Source: Pseudoneobacillus rhizosphaerae
Lineage (GTDB): Bacteria; Bacillota; Bacilli; Bacillales; Cytobacillaceae
Direction: 5' to 3'
Assembly (NCBI RefSeq): GCF_917563885.1
Contig: NZ_CAKJTG010000006.1
Location: forward strand, 124,001-188,000
Length of the DNA stretch: 64,000 bases
Shown in pieces: positions 8,165-19,300 of the stretch. The stretch's first letter is position 1, and each line of letters begins with the position of its first letter. The position numbers and the translations under genes are program-made. The notes below the pieces were generated by a model, which had not been told where the DNA came from, searched no databases, and saw nothing but the letters and a program-made list of their open reading frames with translations.

Positions 8165-9697
8165 ATGATGCAATTCGATCTTGATCTCCAAGCGATGCAG
8201 GAAATGCGGGATGCCGTAAATCGTGCAAAGGAAGCACAATTAAAATACATGTCCTATTCACAGGAACAAGTAGATGAAATTGTGAAGAAAGTCGCTGAAG
8301 CTGCCTTTGCTAAATCACTAGAATTAGCTCAAATGGCAGTAGAAGAAACAGGCATGGGTGTCGTCGAACACAAAAAGGTGAAAAACGAAGTAGGCTCAAT
8401 GGCCGTTTATGAATCGATTAAAGATGAAAAGACGGTAGGAATCATTCGGGAGGATCGTTCTAATAAAATAACAGAAGTCGCCTATCCATATGGAGTGGTT
8501 GCGGGTATTATTCCAACAACAAACCCAACTTCTACAGCTATTTTTAAAGCATTGATCTCTCTAAAAACTCGAAATGCCATTGTCGTTAGTCCTCACCCAC
8601 GTGCAGTGAAATGTACAATAGAGGCATTGAATATCTGTGCTGAGGCTGCCGTTCGTGCTGGGGCGCCAGAAGGATTAATTAACTGGCTATCAATCCCGTC
8701 GATGGCTGCGACAACCGAACTAATGAAACATCGCGATGTCAATCTCATTTTAGCAACCGGAGGCGGAGCATTAGTACGAGCAGCCTATAGCTCAGGTAAA
8801 CCTGCCTATGGTGTAGGACCAGGAAATGTTCCATGCTATATCGAAAAAACAGCAAACATCGCCAAATCAGTTTCCATGATTATCGATAGCAAATCGTTTG
8901 ATAATGGGACCATTTGTGCGACAGAGCAATCCTTAGTTGTTGACAAAAATATTGTACAAATGGTCATCCGTGAACTTAAGAATAATGGAGCCTATATCCT
9001 TAACGCTGAAGAAAAAACTTTAGTGGAAAAGACGATTAGCCCAGAAAAAGGTAAATTAAATCCAAATATTGTTGGACAAAGTGCAGTGAAAATTGCTGAG
9101 ATGGCAGGGATTACCGTTCCTACATGTACGAGAGTGCTAATTGCCGAGGAAACTAGAGTAGGTAAGGATGTTCCTTTTTCCATCGAGAAGCTTTCTCCAA
9201 TCTTTGCTTTATACACGGCTGATAGTTACGAGCAAGCAAAAGAATATTGCATGAAGCTATTAAATCTAGGTGGCAGAGGACATAGCTTATCCCTTCATAC
9301 AAATGATGATGAAGTGGCTAAAGACTTTGTTCTGGAAATGCCTGTATCAAGAATGATGGTTAATACACTCTCTTCCATCGGTGCAGTTGGAGCGACAACA
9401 GGATTAATGCCTTCTTTAACTCTTGGCTGCGGATCATATGGAGGGAATATCACTTCAGATAACGTGTCAGCACGCCACCTCATTAATGTGAAAAGAATGG
9501 CTTATGGTATAAAGGAAGTTTCCATCCCTAAACCAACTGATTCTTGTGGAGTAACGAAGAAAGAAACAACGAAGAATCCGGATATTGAACAAATAGTTGG
9601 CCAGGTTCTAAATCAAGTAGGAACCAATAGTCAAGTAGATGCAAAAGCGATTGCTGAAATGGTAAACCAAGTTTTACAAAAATATCAAACTAACTAA
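8165..9697 (+). CDS. eutE: EutE acylating acetaldehyde dehydrogenase
   Basis: This CoA-dependent aldehyde dehydrogenase of 510 residues converts acetaldehyde, CoA and NAD+ to acetyl-CoA and NADH. The nucleophile Cys lies in 'SFDNGTICATEQSLVV'. An ALDH glycine motif 'ATGGGALVRAAYSSG' is present. It is longer than enteric EutE by a C-terminal tail holding two similar amphipathic helices, 'IEQIVGQVLNQVG' and 'IAEMVNQVLQKY'. These look like a C-terminal encapsulation signal. ATG codons at 8165 and 8168 are both usable after AAAGGAG. Confidence 0.95.
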   Translation: MMQFDLDLQAMQEMRDAVNRAKEAQLKYMSYSQEQVDEIVKKVAEAAFAKSLELAQMAVEETGMGVVEHKKVKNEVGSMAVYESIKDEKTVGIIREDRSNKITEVAYPYGVVAGIIPTTNPTSTAIFKALISLKTRNAIVVSPHPRAVKCTIEALNICAEAAVRAGAPEGLINWLSIPSMAATTELMKHRDVNLILATGGGALVRAAYSSGKPAYGVGPGNVPCYIEKTANIAKSVSMIIDSKSFDNGTICATEQSLVVDKNIVQMVIRELKNNGAYILNAEEKTLVEKTISPEKGKLNPNIVGQSAVKIAEMAGITVPTCTRVLIAEETRVGKDVPFSIEKLSPIFALYTADSYEQAKEYCMKLLNLGGRGHSLSLHTNDDEVAKDFVLEMPVSRMMVNTLSSIGAVGATTGLMPSLTLGCGSYGGNITSDNVSARHLINVKRMAYGIKEVSIPKPTDSCGVTKKETTKNPDIEQIVGQVLNQVGTNSQVDAKAIAEMVNQVLQKYQTN

Positions 9698-9713
9698 TTA
9701 GGGGGAAATGAAA

Positions 9714-10007
9714 ATGGGTAGAGAAGTAACAGCTTTAGGAATGATTGAAACAAAAGGTTTAGTAGCATCTATAGAGGCAGCAGACGCAATGGTAAAGGCA
9801 GCGAATGTACATTTAGTAGGTAAGGTTCACGTTGGTGGCGGAATTGTAACAGTTATGGTACGCGGTGATGTTGGTGCAGTTAAAGCAGCAACAGAAGCTG
9901 GAGCAGCAGCAGCTCAACGTCTAGGCGAGCTTATGTCCGTTCATGTAATCCCACGTCCTCATAACGAAATTGAAAGCATTTTACCAAAATTAGAAAGTTT
10001 AAGCTAA
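9714..10007 (+). CDS. eutM: EutM hexameric BMC shell protein
   Basis: This canonical BMC-H protein of about 97 residues begins '[18 protein letters not shown]' with the pore loop 'VGGGIV'. It is probably the main facet protein of the shell. The second ATG (9714) is chosen because the AGGGGG at 9700-9705 is 8 nt from it but only 2 nt from the ATG at 9708. It lies between eutE and the phosphotransacylase gene. Confidence 0.96.
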   Translation: MGREVTALGMIETKGLVASIEAADAMVKAANVHLVGKVHVGGGIVTVMVRGDVGAVKAATEAGAAAAQRLGELMSVHVIPRPHNEIESILPKLESLS

Positions 10008-10041
10008 AAAAATAGTTTATTAAGTTAGGAGAGTAGGAAAC

Positions 10042-10695
10042 ATGGACCAACAAGCCATTCAATCGATTGTTGAAGAAGTCGTTTCTCGATTATCGGTAAT
10101 GAAGCCAACAAAACGATCCATTCCAATGGCTGTTTCTGCTCGACATTGTCATTTAAGCCAAAGCGACCTGGAAGCCTTATTTGGTGAGGGATATGAGCTG
10201 ACGAAAAAAGCAGACTTATCACAACCAGGTCAATTTGCAGCAAACGAATCTATTACGATTGTCGGACCAAGAGGGAGCCTTGAAAAAGTGCGCATTCTTG
10301 GTCCTGCGCGTAATATCACCCAAGTGGAAGTGAGTCAAACCGATTCTGTGAAGCTGGGATTAAAGCCACCTTTACGTGAATCAGGTGATATTAAGGAATC
10401 TGCACCAATTACACTTGTTGGACCAAAGGGGAGCCTTTATAAAAAGGAGGGCCTCATCATTGCACAAGCACATATTCATATGACACCAGAAGACGCGTCT
10501 CTTTTTGGCGTGGATAATAGTGAATATGTAAAAATTGAAGTGAATGGTGAAAGGCCGATAACACTTGGCAAGGTTTTGATTCGTGTATCTCCACGGTATA
10601 AGCTTGAAATGCATGTCGATACAGATGAAGCCAATGCTGGATCTATCAGTCGGGGTTCAGTAGGTAAGCTAATAAAATATGAGGGAACGTTATGA
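10042..10695 (+). CDS. eutD: PduL-type phosphotransacylase of the eut compartment
   Basis: This 217-residue PduL-family protein interconverts acetyl-CoA and acetyl-phosphate and recycles CoA inside the compartment. Zinc-binding motifs of the family are visible: 'VSARHCHLS' (H35, H37) and 'AQAHIHMTPED' (H144, H146). The first 20 residues ('AIQSIVEEVVSRLSVM') form an amphipathic helix, the known PduL encapsulation signal type. Firmicute eut loci commonly call this gene eutD although it is unrelated to enteric Pta-like EutD. It overlaps the next gene by 4 bp. Confidence 0.92.
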   Translation: MDQQAIQSIVEEVVSRLSVMKPTKRSIPMAVSARHCHLSQSDLEALFGEGYELTKKADLSQPGQFAANESITIVGPRGSLEKVRILGPARNITQVEVSQTDSVKLGLKPPLRESGDIKESAPITLVGPKGSLYKKEGLIIAQAHIHMTPEDASLFGVDNSEYVKIEVNGERPITLGKVLIRVSPRYKLEMHVDTDEANAGSISRGSVGKLIKYEGTL

Positions 10696-11333
10696 TTGAC
10701 CGTGAATTAATCGAAAAGGTCGTAGCCGAAGTGCTAACAAAACTAACCTCATTTGATAGACAATCTCTTCATAAACCTAATCTTTTAGTAGTAGGTGACT
10801 ATTCAAGGTTAGATCCTATCTACCAACAGAAAATTAATTCAAAATGGAACATCGTAAACGTTCATTCAGTAGAAGATATGAAAGTTCATTTTCCAAAAAG
10901 GGTTCTCTTTTTAGCGGCAAACCAGGACTTATTCGTAAAAGGCGCACTTGGAATAGGTGACACTTCCGAAAGTGAATTGCTAGCTCGTTGTCTACTTGAA
11001 AATATTCCAGTCACATTAATACCGCTAGATTACTTACATAGCGTTCTAGTAAATAATGATCAGCAACCAAAATCAGAATATATCTTGCAGTTAAAGAGTT
11101 ATCAGGATCGGTTAGTGAAGTTTGGGGTATCGGTGGAAACGATCGATTCTTTTTTGAATGAACATATTCCATTTTCAAAAGAGTTACCATCAGGGAAAAG
11201 AAATTTACTTACGCAAAGAGATGTACAGGCACATACGGGGAAGAGACTTGATATTGTTCAAGGAACAATCGTTACCCCTTTAGCACGAGATGCGGCTCGA
11301 GAGCGTGGGATTACAATCCATATTCTAGACTAA
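10692..11333 (+). CDS. eut-associated protein of unknown function
   Basis: This 213-residue protein resembles the uncharacterised ethanolamine-utilisation proteins found in Firmicute eut operons. It starts with another cargo-type helix 'LIEKVVAEVLTKL', then a Rossmann-like stretch ('NLLVVGDYS', 'RVLFLAANQDLFVKG'). It ends with 'GTIVTPLARDAARERGI', which resembles segments of other eut/pdu proteins. No catalytic motif was recognised. Coupling to the phosphotransacylase (ATGA overlap) and the helix suggest a lumen protein. Confidence 0.75.
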   Translation: MIDRELIEKVVAEVLTKLTSFDRQSLHKPNLLVVGDYSRLDPIYQQKINSKWNIVNVHSVEDMKVHFPKRVLFLAANQDLFVKGALGIGDTSESELLARCLLENIPVTLIPLDYLHSVLVNNDQQPKSEYILQLKSYQDRLVKFGVSVETIDSFLNEHIPFSKELPSGKRNLLTQRDVQAHTGKRLDIVQGTIVTPLARDAARERGITIHILD

Positions 11334-11352
11334 AAAAGGGGCGAAAGAGTAC

Positions 11353-11643
11353 ATGCAAATGGGAACGGTAGTCGGAAATGTTTGGGCAACAAGAAAAGAG
11401 GATGATTTATCAGGTTTGAAGTTTTTATTTATTCAACCTGAACGACCAGATGGGTCCTCGGTTGAACCACCATTTATCGCTGTGGATCGTATTGGCGCAG
11501 GCTTTGGTGATAAAGTCATTGTCACTCGCGGAAGCGCTGCAGCGAATATGACCGGACTAACGAAATTACCCATTGATGCTCTCGTCGTTGGCATAATAGA
11601 TTCAATCGATGTTGAAAAGAAAGAGGTGAATGGACGTGGCTAG
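11353..11643 (+). CDS. eutN: EutN pentameric shell vertex protein
   Basis: This 96-residue BMC-P (EutN/CcmL) protein starts 'MQMGTVVGNVWATRKEDDLS' and contains 'AVDRIGAGFGDKVIVTRGS', the family signature. Pentamers cap the vertices of the shell. It overlaps the following BMC gene by a few bases. Confidence 0.96.
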   Translation: MQMGTVVGNVWATRKEDDLSGLKFLFIQPERPDGSSVEPPFIAVDRIGAGFGDKVIVTRGSAAANMTGLTKLPIDALVVGIIDSIDVEKKEVNGRG

Positions 11644-12040
11644 AGCATTAGGTATGATTGAAACAAGAGGTCTCGTCGGATCCATTGTAGCTGCAGATGA
11701 AATGCTGAAGTCAGCAGATGTACGTTTAATCAAACAAGAAAAAATTGATGCCGCGCTTGTAACCGTTCTTGTACAAGGAGATGTCAGCGCTGTACAAGCC
11801 GCAGTAGAAGCGGGGAAGATTGCTGCAGCAAGAGTTGGAGAATTAGTCTCTGCACATGTCATTCCCCATCCAGATGAGGATGTCAATGAGGTTCTACTAA
11901 AGGATGAAAAAAAAGTAAAAATAGAAAAAAAGAAGGCAGAAGCCGTAAATCCAACTGAAACAGTGAAGGAAACTAAAGCGGCTACTAAAAAGAAACAGGA
12001 AACAGAAAAAGCGAAATCCGACGATAAATCGGAAGAATAA
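11636..12040 (+). CDS. BMC shell protein with Lys/Glu-rich tail
   Basis: Residues 1-85 are a BMC-H domain ('[20 protein letters not shown]'). Residues from about 90 on are a low-complexity Lys/Glu/Thr tail of about 45 residues. The domain order resembles EutK, which adds a nucleic-acid-binding domain to a BMC domain, but no winged helix is visible here. The GTG at 11636 is preferred because GAGGTG (11623-11628) is 7 nt upstream; an ATG at 11630 is only 1 nt away from it. The start lies inside eutN. Confidence 0.88.
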   Translation: MARALGMIETRGLVGSIVAADEMLKSADVRLIKQEKIDAALVTVLVQGDVSAVQAAVEAGKIAAARVGELVSAHVIPHPDEDVNEVLLKDEKKVKIEKKKAEAVNPTETVKETKAATKKKQETEKAKSDDKSEE

Positions 12041-12072
12041 TCGATTTAAGTATTTGGAAAAGAGGAGAAAAA

Positions 12073-13017
12073 ATGGCATTTAAACGCAGAAAAATAGCGG
12101 TAATTGGTGCTGGTTTTACAGGTGCAACAGCAGCTCTTATGCTTGCACAAAAAGAACTAGGCGATATCGTTCTAGTAGACATCCCTTCCCAAACGAATCC
12201 TACTAAAGGAAAAGCATTGGATATGCTTGAAGCGAGCCCTGTTCAAGGCTTCAATGCCAATATTACAGGTACCTCAAGCTATGAGGACATTCAAGATGCT
12301 GATTTAGTATTAATCACAGCAGGTCTTCCAAGAAAACCAGGAATGAGCCGCGATGATTTAGTAGCAACAAACGAAAAAATCATGATCGACGTTTCAGAGA
12401 ATATCAAAAAATACGCACCAAATAGCTATATTATTGTACTTAGTAACCCAGTCGATGCGATGACATATGTTTGTTTTAAAACAACAGGCTTCCCAAAAAA
12501 CCGTGTCATTGGACAATCAGGCGTATTAGATACTGCCCGTTTTAACACGTTTGTCGCCCAAGAATTGAATGTATCCATTGAGGATATTTCCGGATTTGTA
12601 CTTGGTGGACACGGGGATGAAATGGTACCTTTAGTACGCTATTCATATGCAGGGGGAATTCCTCTTGAAAAAATCCTACCGGCCGATCGGATTAAAGCCA
12701 TCGTAGAAAGAACCCGTAAAGGTGGAGGCGAAATCGTAAATCTTCTTGGCCAAGGAAGCGCTTATTATGCTCCTGCCGCGTCCATGGTGCAAATGGCAGA
12801 AGCAATTCTTAAGGATAAAAAACGAATTTTACCTTCGATTGCCTACCTTGAAGGGGAGTACGGTTACAACGATATATATCTGGGCGTCCCAACAATCTTA
12901 GGTGGAAATGGAATCGAAAGCATCATTGAAATTCCATTAACCGACGAAGAAAAAGCAGCATTAGACAAGTCTTCGCAAGCAGTTCAGAACGTAATGACAA
13001 TCCTAACAACAAAATAG
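12073..13017 (+). CDS. mdh: Malate dehydrogenase in the eut operon
   Basis: This 314-residue LDH-like malate dehydrogenase is very similar in sequence to Bacillus Mdh as I recall it. It has the Rossmann motif 'GAGFTG' (12-17), the malate-specific arginines R87 and R93 in '[10 protein letters not shown]', and catalytic H180 in '[12 protein letters not shown]'. It reduces oxaloacetate with NADH or the reverse. It sits 32 bp after the BMC gene and before the operon terminator, which is unusual. It lacks the cargo helix seen on EutC, EutE and the phosphotransacylase, so it may be cytosolic. Whether the genome holds another mdh cannot be seen here. Confidence 0.93.
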   Translation: MAFKRRKIAVIGAGFTGATAALMLAQKELGDIVLVDIPSQTNPTKGKALDMLEASPVQGFNANITGTSSYEDIQDADLVLITAGLPRKPGMSRDDLVATNEKIMIDVSENIKKYAPNSYIIVLSNPVDAMTYVCFKTTGFPKNRVIGQSGVLDTARFNTFVAQELNVSIEDISGFVLGGHGDEMVPLVRYSYAGGIPLEKILPADRIKAIVERTRKGGGEIVNLLGQGSAYYAPAASMVQMAEAILKDKKRILPSIAYLEGEYGYNDIYLGVPTILGGNGIESIIEIPLTDEEKAALDKSSQAVQNVMTILTTK

Positions 13018-13071
13018 AGATGGATACCTAAATAAATCTTGATCCATTTTGATTATATAATCTCTTTCTAG

Positions 13072-13112
13072 AAGGAAAGTATTCTGTGTTAAACAGAATA
13101 CTTTCCTTTTTT
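13072..13112 (+). terminator. Terminator of the eut operon
   Basis: A perfect 16-bp stem (13072-13087 with 13093-13108), a 5-nt loop and a T-run close the eut operon after mdh. Confidence 0.95.
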
Positions 13113-13129
13113 ATTTAAAATAAACTTTA

Positions 13130-13177
13130 ACCCTTTAACGTACGTGGGGACAGTCCCCGAATGCTTTAAAGCGTTAA
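13130..13177. repeat. REP-like palindrome
   Basis: A nested palindrome has an outer TTTAACG...CGTTAAA and an inner GGGGACAGTCCCC. A related partial copy (TTTAAAGCGGTAAAA, then CGTCCCCG) lies at 46362-46396. It resembles REP-type palindromes of Bacillus; no associated RAYT transposase is in the window. Confidence 0.6.
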
Positions 13178-13312
13178 ATCAGGACTTATTTCTTATTTTT
13201 TTGCGGTTACAAATTACTACATTTTTCCTCGTTGTTCCTTTGTTACTATTATTATGTAAATTATTTGAAATGAAATCGATAAAGGGGGTAGGGGGAGATA
13301 AGGCACGAAAGG

Positions 13313-16300
13313 ATGGTTAAGAGGATCTTTCATTCGTTTCTTGCGGTAATGATTGTGGTTGGGACGTTTGTTCCTTCTGTTTATGCGAATTCTGATTCGC
13401 AGCAAAATCTCAATTTTTCTCCGGATTTGATGGACATTTTGGGGAATGAATTAGCAGATGTGAACCAACAAGAACTACAAACGACAACAGAAACAGTTCA
13501 GCTCGGACAGGTCGGTGTAAAGCCGATGACGTCACAAGTACAAGAGGTAAAGAATTATAATGAAGTCATAATTCAATTTAAGGACACCGCTACTAATGAG
13601 CAAAAAAAGAAAACGATCAAGGAGATTCAAGGGAAGATAATTGCTGAAAGGGATGGTAAAGTTCTTGTTGAGCTCTCAGTTCCAACACGTTGGCAGGATA
13701 TTATGGCAGACCTAACCTCCAATGAATTGGTTCAATTCGCAGAGCCAAATGTCGTACTAAAGACACAAGGTGCACCACCCAATGACCCTGATTACACCTC
13801 ACAATGGGGGCTTACAGCCATCGAGGCAGAAGCAGCATGGGATACGATAAATAATCTAACCTATGGAGCATCACCTCCAGTCGAGCCGTCGCCAATTGTG
13901 GTTGCTGTCATTGACTCCGGTGTGGATCATGCTCATCCAGAGCTTACAGGCCGTTTATTTCCTGGATTTAATACGATAACAGGAGCGGATGAAAGCGATT
14001 ACACAGATTCGACTGGCCATGGCACACATGTTGCTGGCGTTATCTCAGCACTATCCAATAATGAACTAGGTGTTTCTGGTGCAGCAGGTATATTCCCTGT
14101 AAAAATTTTACCGATAAAAGCTTTCGATGAAAGTAGTCAAGGTTCGACCTTTGACATTACCAATGCCATCAATCGTGCTGCTGAATGGGTGGGGCCAAAT
14201 GGCGAAAAGGTAAAGGTCATGAACTTAAGCTTTGGTTTCCGAGATTGGCAATATGGTGAAAATTATTCTTTAGTAGATGCGATTATGAATGCGCAAAGTC
14301 AGGGCATTTTCATTGTGGCTGCTGCAGGGGATGATGGGATTCCTGTCCAAGGTGGCATGGATGGACCTCCACCTTTTTATCCAGCCCATTTTGGTGGAGT
14401 AATTTCAGTTGGTGCGGTAAATGAGAATTTTGAAATAAGCGGTAGTTCCAATCCCGGCGCAACCGTTGTTGTACCAGGGGAAAATATATATAGCACTCTT
14501 CCTACTGGAGCCTATGGATCCAAAAGCGGCACATCTGTCGCTACCCCTTATGTAAGCGCTGCGGTTGCCTTACAGCTTATGGTCAATCCGCAATTGACAT
14601 CCGAACAAGTAAAGCATTCGATTGTATCAGGGTTAATCGAACAAAACTGGAGTATGCATCGATCACTGCTTACCTCGTTGCCTGGAAGTGATTCCAATCC
14701 GCCAGTATGGTCGGAAGGAAGCGTTTTATCTGCAAATGTAGAAGTAGACCAGCTTACCTTACAATGGTCGCAAGCAAGTGGTGAGACTGGTGAAATCAAC
14801 TATCGGGTATACCAGAATGGAATCGCTTTACCTGGCACCCAAGAATCACCATTTCAAATTACTGGCTTAACACCGAATACAGAGTACACCTTTAAGGTAG
14901 AAGCCACCGATATTTGGGGAAATGAAACGACAAATGGTCCATCGATTACCGTGCAAACAAATCCGATTGGCGAAGCTTTTGAAAAAATTACCAAAGCCAA
15001 AGGTGGAGGTCTAACGAATGGAGACAGTATCTTTGGTTCCACTAGTGAAAACGGTCGATACGTAGTTTATTCCTCAAAAGCGACGAACCTCGTAGAAGGA
15101 GATACTAATCGTTTCTCTGATATATTTATTTTTGACAGGCAAAAGAATGAAACAAAAAGAATCAGCCAATCCGTAGATGGTCAACAGGCAAATGGAGATA
15201 ACTACGCACCCATTATTAGTATGGATGGTGGTTATATCTTATTTACCTCCAAAGCTACTAATCTGACAAATGAAACAGATTTAAACGGCAATAGAGAGGA
15301 TTTATTTCTATACGATCACAACAGCGGTTCGATTGACAAGGTAGCTGATGATGTATCGGCCATTTCCGTCTATACCTACCTCCGTTCCGACAGACCATAT
15401 GCAATGAGTGCAAACGGTCGGTATATTACATTTGCCTCTAATGCTACTAATGGTGATAAAACGGATTCGAACGGAACATGGGATGTTTTTATCAAGGATC
15501 GTTGGAATCATACAACGAAACGTCTGACCAATCGCCTGAATCAAAATAGGAATAACCTTCCGACTGGAGTAGCCATGACACCAGATGGTCGCTTTGTTGC
15601 TTATACAACAGAGGATAGCAAGGATATTCTCAATGCCTATCTGTATGATAGTCAAACTGGCGCGACCGAGGAGCTAAGCGTCGAAATAGGTGTAGAACAA
15701 ACCTATATGGATAGCTATTCGCCAACCATTAGTGCAGATGGACGATTTGTAGCCTTCACATCCTATTCCAATCAACTAGTACCAAATGATGAAAGCTGGA
15801 ATTTAGATGTATTTGTTCGTGATCGACTTGAACAAAAGACCGAATTGATTAGTAAAACCATCACCGGGGAACCTAGTGATGACTATAATGAGGCACCATG
15901 GATTAGTGCAAATGGCAGGCATGTCGTCTTCCATTCTTATGATGATTTGGATCCTCGAGCAGACCGAACGATACAGGTTTATATTCATGATCGTCAGACG
16001 GATAAAACGGAGCTCTTGAGTAAATCTCCATTCGGTTATCCTGGAGGCAGTGATAGCTGGATCCCATTTATCACGCAAAATGGCCGCTATGTCGTTTTTG
16101 AATCGTATGCGACAAACTTAACGAATCCAGAGCATGAAGATGGGTATAGCAATATTTATTTTAAACAAATCAATACTAGTAATCTACCAGAACCAAAATG
16201 GGGTGAACCTGCAGAGCTAGTTGCCACCCAAATTGGCGCCAATTATGTGCATATAACCTGGCATGACAATAGTCAAACCGAAGAAAATCTCTACTACAAA

Positions 16301-19300
16301 GTTTCTATTGGTGATCAATTAATGGATATTGTTCAAGGGAAATCTTATTTGGTTAAAAATTTGTCACCGGCCAGTAGCTATACCCTTAACGTTCAGGTAG
16401 GGGATGATAGTTTAAATTGGAGTGAGAGCCTAAGTTTAGAGATTAGTACTTTACCAACGAGGGAAACAACAGCACCAGGAGCCATATTGAATCCAGTTAT
16501 GGAACCGTCCTTTGGAAAACTTTCAGTCAGTTGGAAGGACCCAACGGATATTGACTACATTGGTGCGAAAGTACTTTGGAGGAAGATGGGAACGACTACC
16601 TTTAGAGAAACCAAGGTTATTAGTCAGGGAGCGGAAGAGACAGAAATTTTCGGTCTCATGAACTCTACCCTTTATGAAATCGTGTTCGTTTCAATTGATG
16701 CAGATGGAAATGAAACAGAGTCTCCTGTCTATTCTGTGCGGACTCCAACAGGTCCACAAACGACCCGTATTTCGATTTCAGATGACTATTTAGACGCAGA
16801 TGGCAGCAGTGAAGAGCTGGATATAAGTAATGATGGACGTTATATCGTATTCTCATCTGCTGCGAATAATTTAGTTGGAAATGACCTAAATAATGATTAT
16901 TTAGATATCTTTCTTTATGACCGGATGACAGAAACGATACAATTAATTAGTAGAACTGTTGATGGTCACCCAGCAAACAGCGGTAGCCATCATCCTCAAA
17001 TTAGCGGTAATGGTCGATTTATTGTGTACCATTCCTTTGCGACTAATTTGACTTCAACCGATGATACCGATCATTATGCAGATGTATTCCTATACGACAG
17101 AGATTCGGATGAAGATGGAAAATTTGATGAACCGAATGGAACCACTATTAAAGAAATTACCGTTAAAGGAATGTTTGGTAACAGTTCGATGGCATCCATC
17201 AATCATGACGGTAGTGTAATTACCTTTGAATCATCCGCTAGTAATCTAGTTCCTGAAGATACTTGGGAAAGTGATGTATATGTTTACCATACTAGTCTAG
17301 ATAAAATCTCAAAGCTTGAATTGGCGGATGGGACGGTTCCTAATAAACAGAGCAACGGCCCGAAAATAAGTGGGAATGGAGACTATATTGCGTTTATGTC
17401 AGGTGCGGATAATCTGGATGCTAATGACTTAAATGACCGAACAGACATCTATTTGTACCAGATTTCCACTAAGAAAATGAAAAGGTTATCAGCTTTCCCT
17501 GATGAGGGAGAGCGTAATACAGAAGCCTTCTGGCCGTCGATAAGTGATGATGGTCGTTATATTGCTTATCATTATCGAAACTATAGCAAAGGTACTGGAT
17601 ATCTTGTCTATCTCCATGATCGTGACAATGAGAATCCAACTGATGCTAATAAGCTCATCAGTGTGACCCTTACAGGAGAGGAAGCAGGAGAAAGTGTCTT
17701 TCCAGCTGTAAGTGGCGATGGCCGTTACGTAGCATTTGAATCATCTTCAAATCTTTTAGTTCAAGGCGACGAAAACAATAGCGATGACATTTTTATTTAC
17801 GATAGGACGAATGGTTCGATTCGATTAGTAAGTCAAACCTTTAATGGAATGGAGGGTGCTGGAGGATCAGAATATCCTGCAATCAATGGAGATGGAACAA
17901 TTATTGGCTATTCTTCCTATTCCGATCAATTAGTGACAGATGACTTTAACAATTGGAAGGATATTTTTGTTTCTACAATACTTGAGCCAACTGTACCGAC
18001 CTGGCCAAACGGAAGCAAGCTTTCGGTCATCGATAAAGGAGAAACATACGTGACCCTTTCGTGGACCCCAGCAAACGATCAACAAGGTATTAGTAGCTAT
18101 AAGATTTATTATGGAGATAACCAAAGTAAAATCGTCTCGGGAATGACTACTTCTGTTAAAATCAATGACCTTGAACCAGGTAAACGTTATACGTTTAGTA
18201 TTCAAGCAGGAAATAGCTTTGATCTTTGGACAGAGGATGGGCCAACCATCGAAGTGACAACATTAGAAGAAACAAATCTTGCCGATTTAACCCTTGAAGC
18301 TCAAGGGAATGCCCGGATTAAGCTCACATGGGAACGGGCTAATCCAGCCCAACAAATTACCAGCTTTGAAATTTATCGTAGAACGGGTGAGGAACCGGCG
18401 AAGTTAGTAGCTACCGTAAACGACCCCACTGTAAACACTTATACGGATCAAGTCGATTACTTGACGAGCTACACTTATTATGTGATGTCGATGGATGCGT
18501 CTAGTGAGAAGAAAATATACACAGTAGAAAAAAGTATCGTTTCCACTGGAATCACGATGAATTCGATTCGTTATACAACACCTTTGAGTTTTAATCGGTA
18601 TGCCCTTATGGGAGAAAGCCTATCGATTGTGGCTGTTGGTGATAAAGGATTAACGGTGAATGGTGTGATTCAGTACGAAACGACAGATGGAAAGCAGCAG
18701 GAAGCTGGTGTGGATTTAACAGAAACTGTACCTGGAAATTATGTCGGCAATCTACTTATTCCTGAAAAAGCAGTACAAATTAAGTCAATCATCGGGATAG
18801 CCAGTAAGAATGGCGTAGAAACTCAAATCACTGGCTCTCAAAATCTATTATTTGTAGGTGGAAATCTTACGTTTGAGGTTACGACTGAAGCGGGCCAATT
18901 ACCACAGGGGAGCTACCTCAGCATTTCTAGTCCAGGTAAAAAAATCTACACGGGCCAAGAGCTAAATGGCAGCGGTAGCTATACGTTCACTGGGCTCCCT
19001 GCAAGTGATGACTATGATTACCAAATCACCAGTCCAAATGGAATAAAGCTTGAAATTCTCGACAAAAAGTTGATTTCAATTAAATATGGTGAAGCGACCA
19101 AACAGGAAACACTAGTACGGATTTTGGCCTCTCTTCGTGGGAAAATCACCTTCCATGATGAATCAGTAAAGTCCGATTCACTCGTTATGATTACACAAGA
19201 AGGTCGACATGTTTTATCAAGAACAATAACCATCAATAGTAATCAAGAATTTACGGTTCCTGGTCTAAAAACAGGGGATGAGTTAAAAATTGAGGTGCGG

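Noticed and set aside
1-13017. A propanediol (pdu) compartment
   Set aside because: The signature enzymes are EutB/EutC and not diol dehydratase; the phosphotransacylase is PduL-type, which is normal in Firmicute eut loci.
12073-13017. Lactate dehydrogenase
   Set aside because: The specificity loop has '[10 protein letters not shown]' with Arg at the malate position, not the Gln of lactate dehydrogenases.
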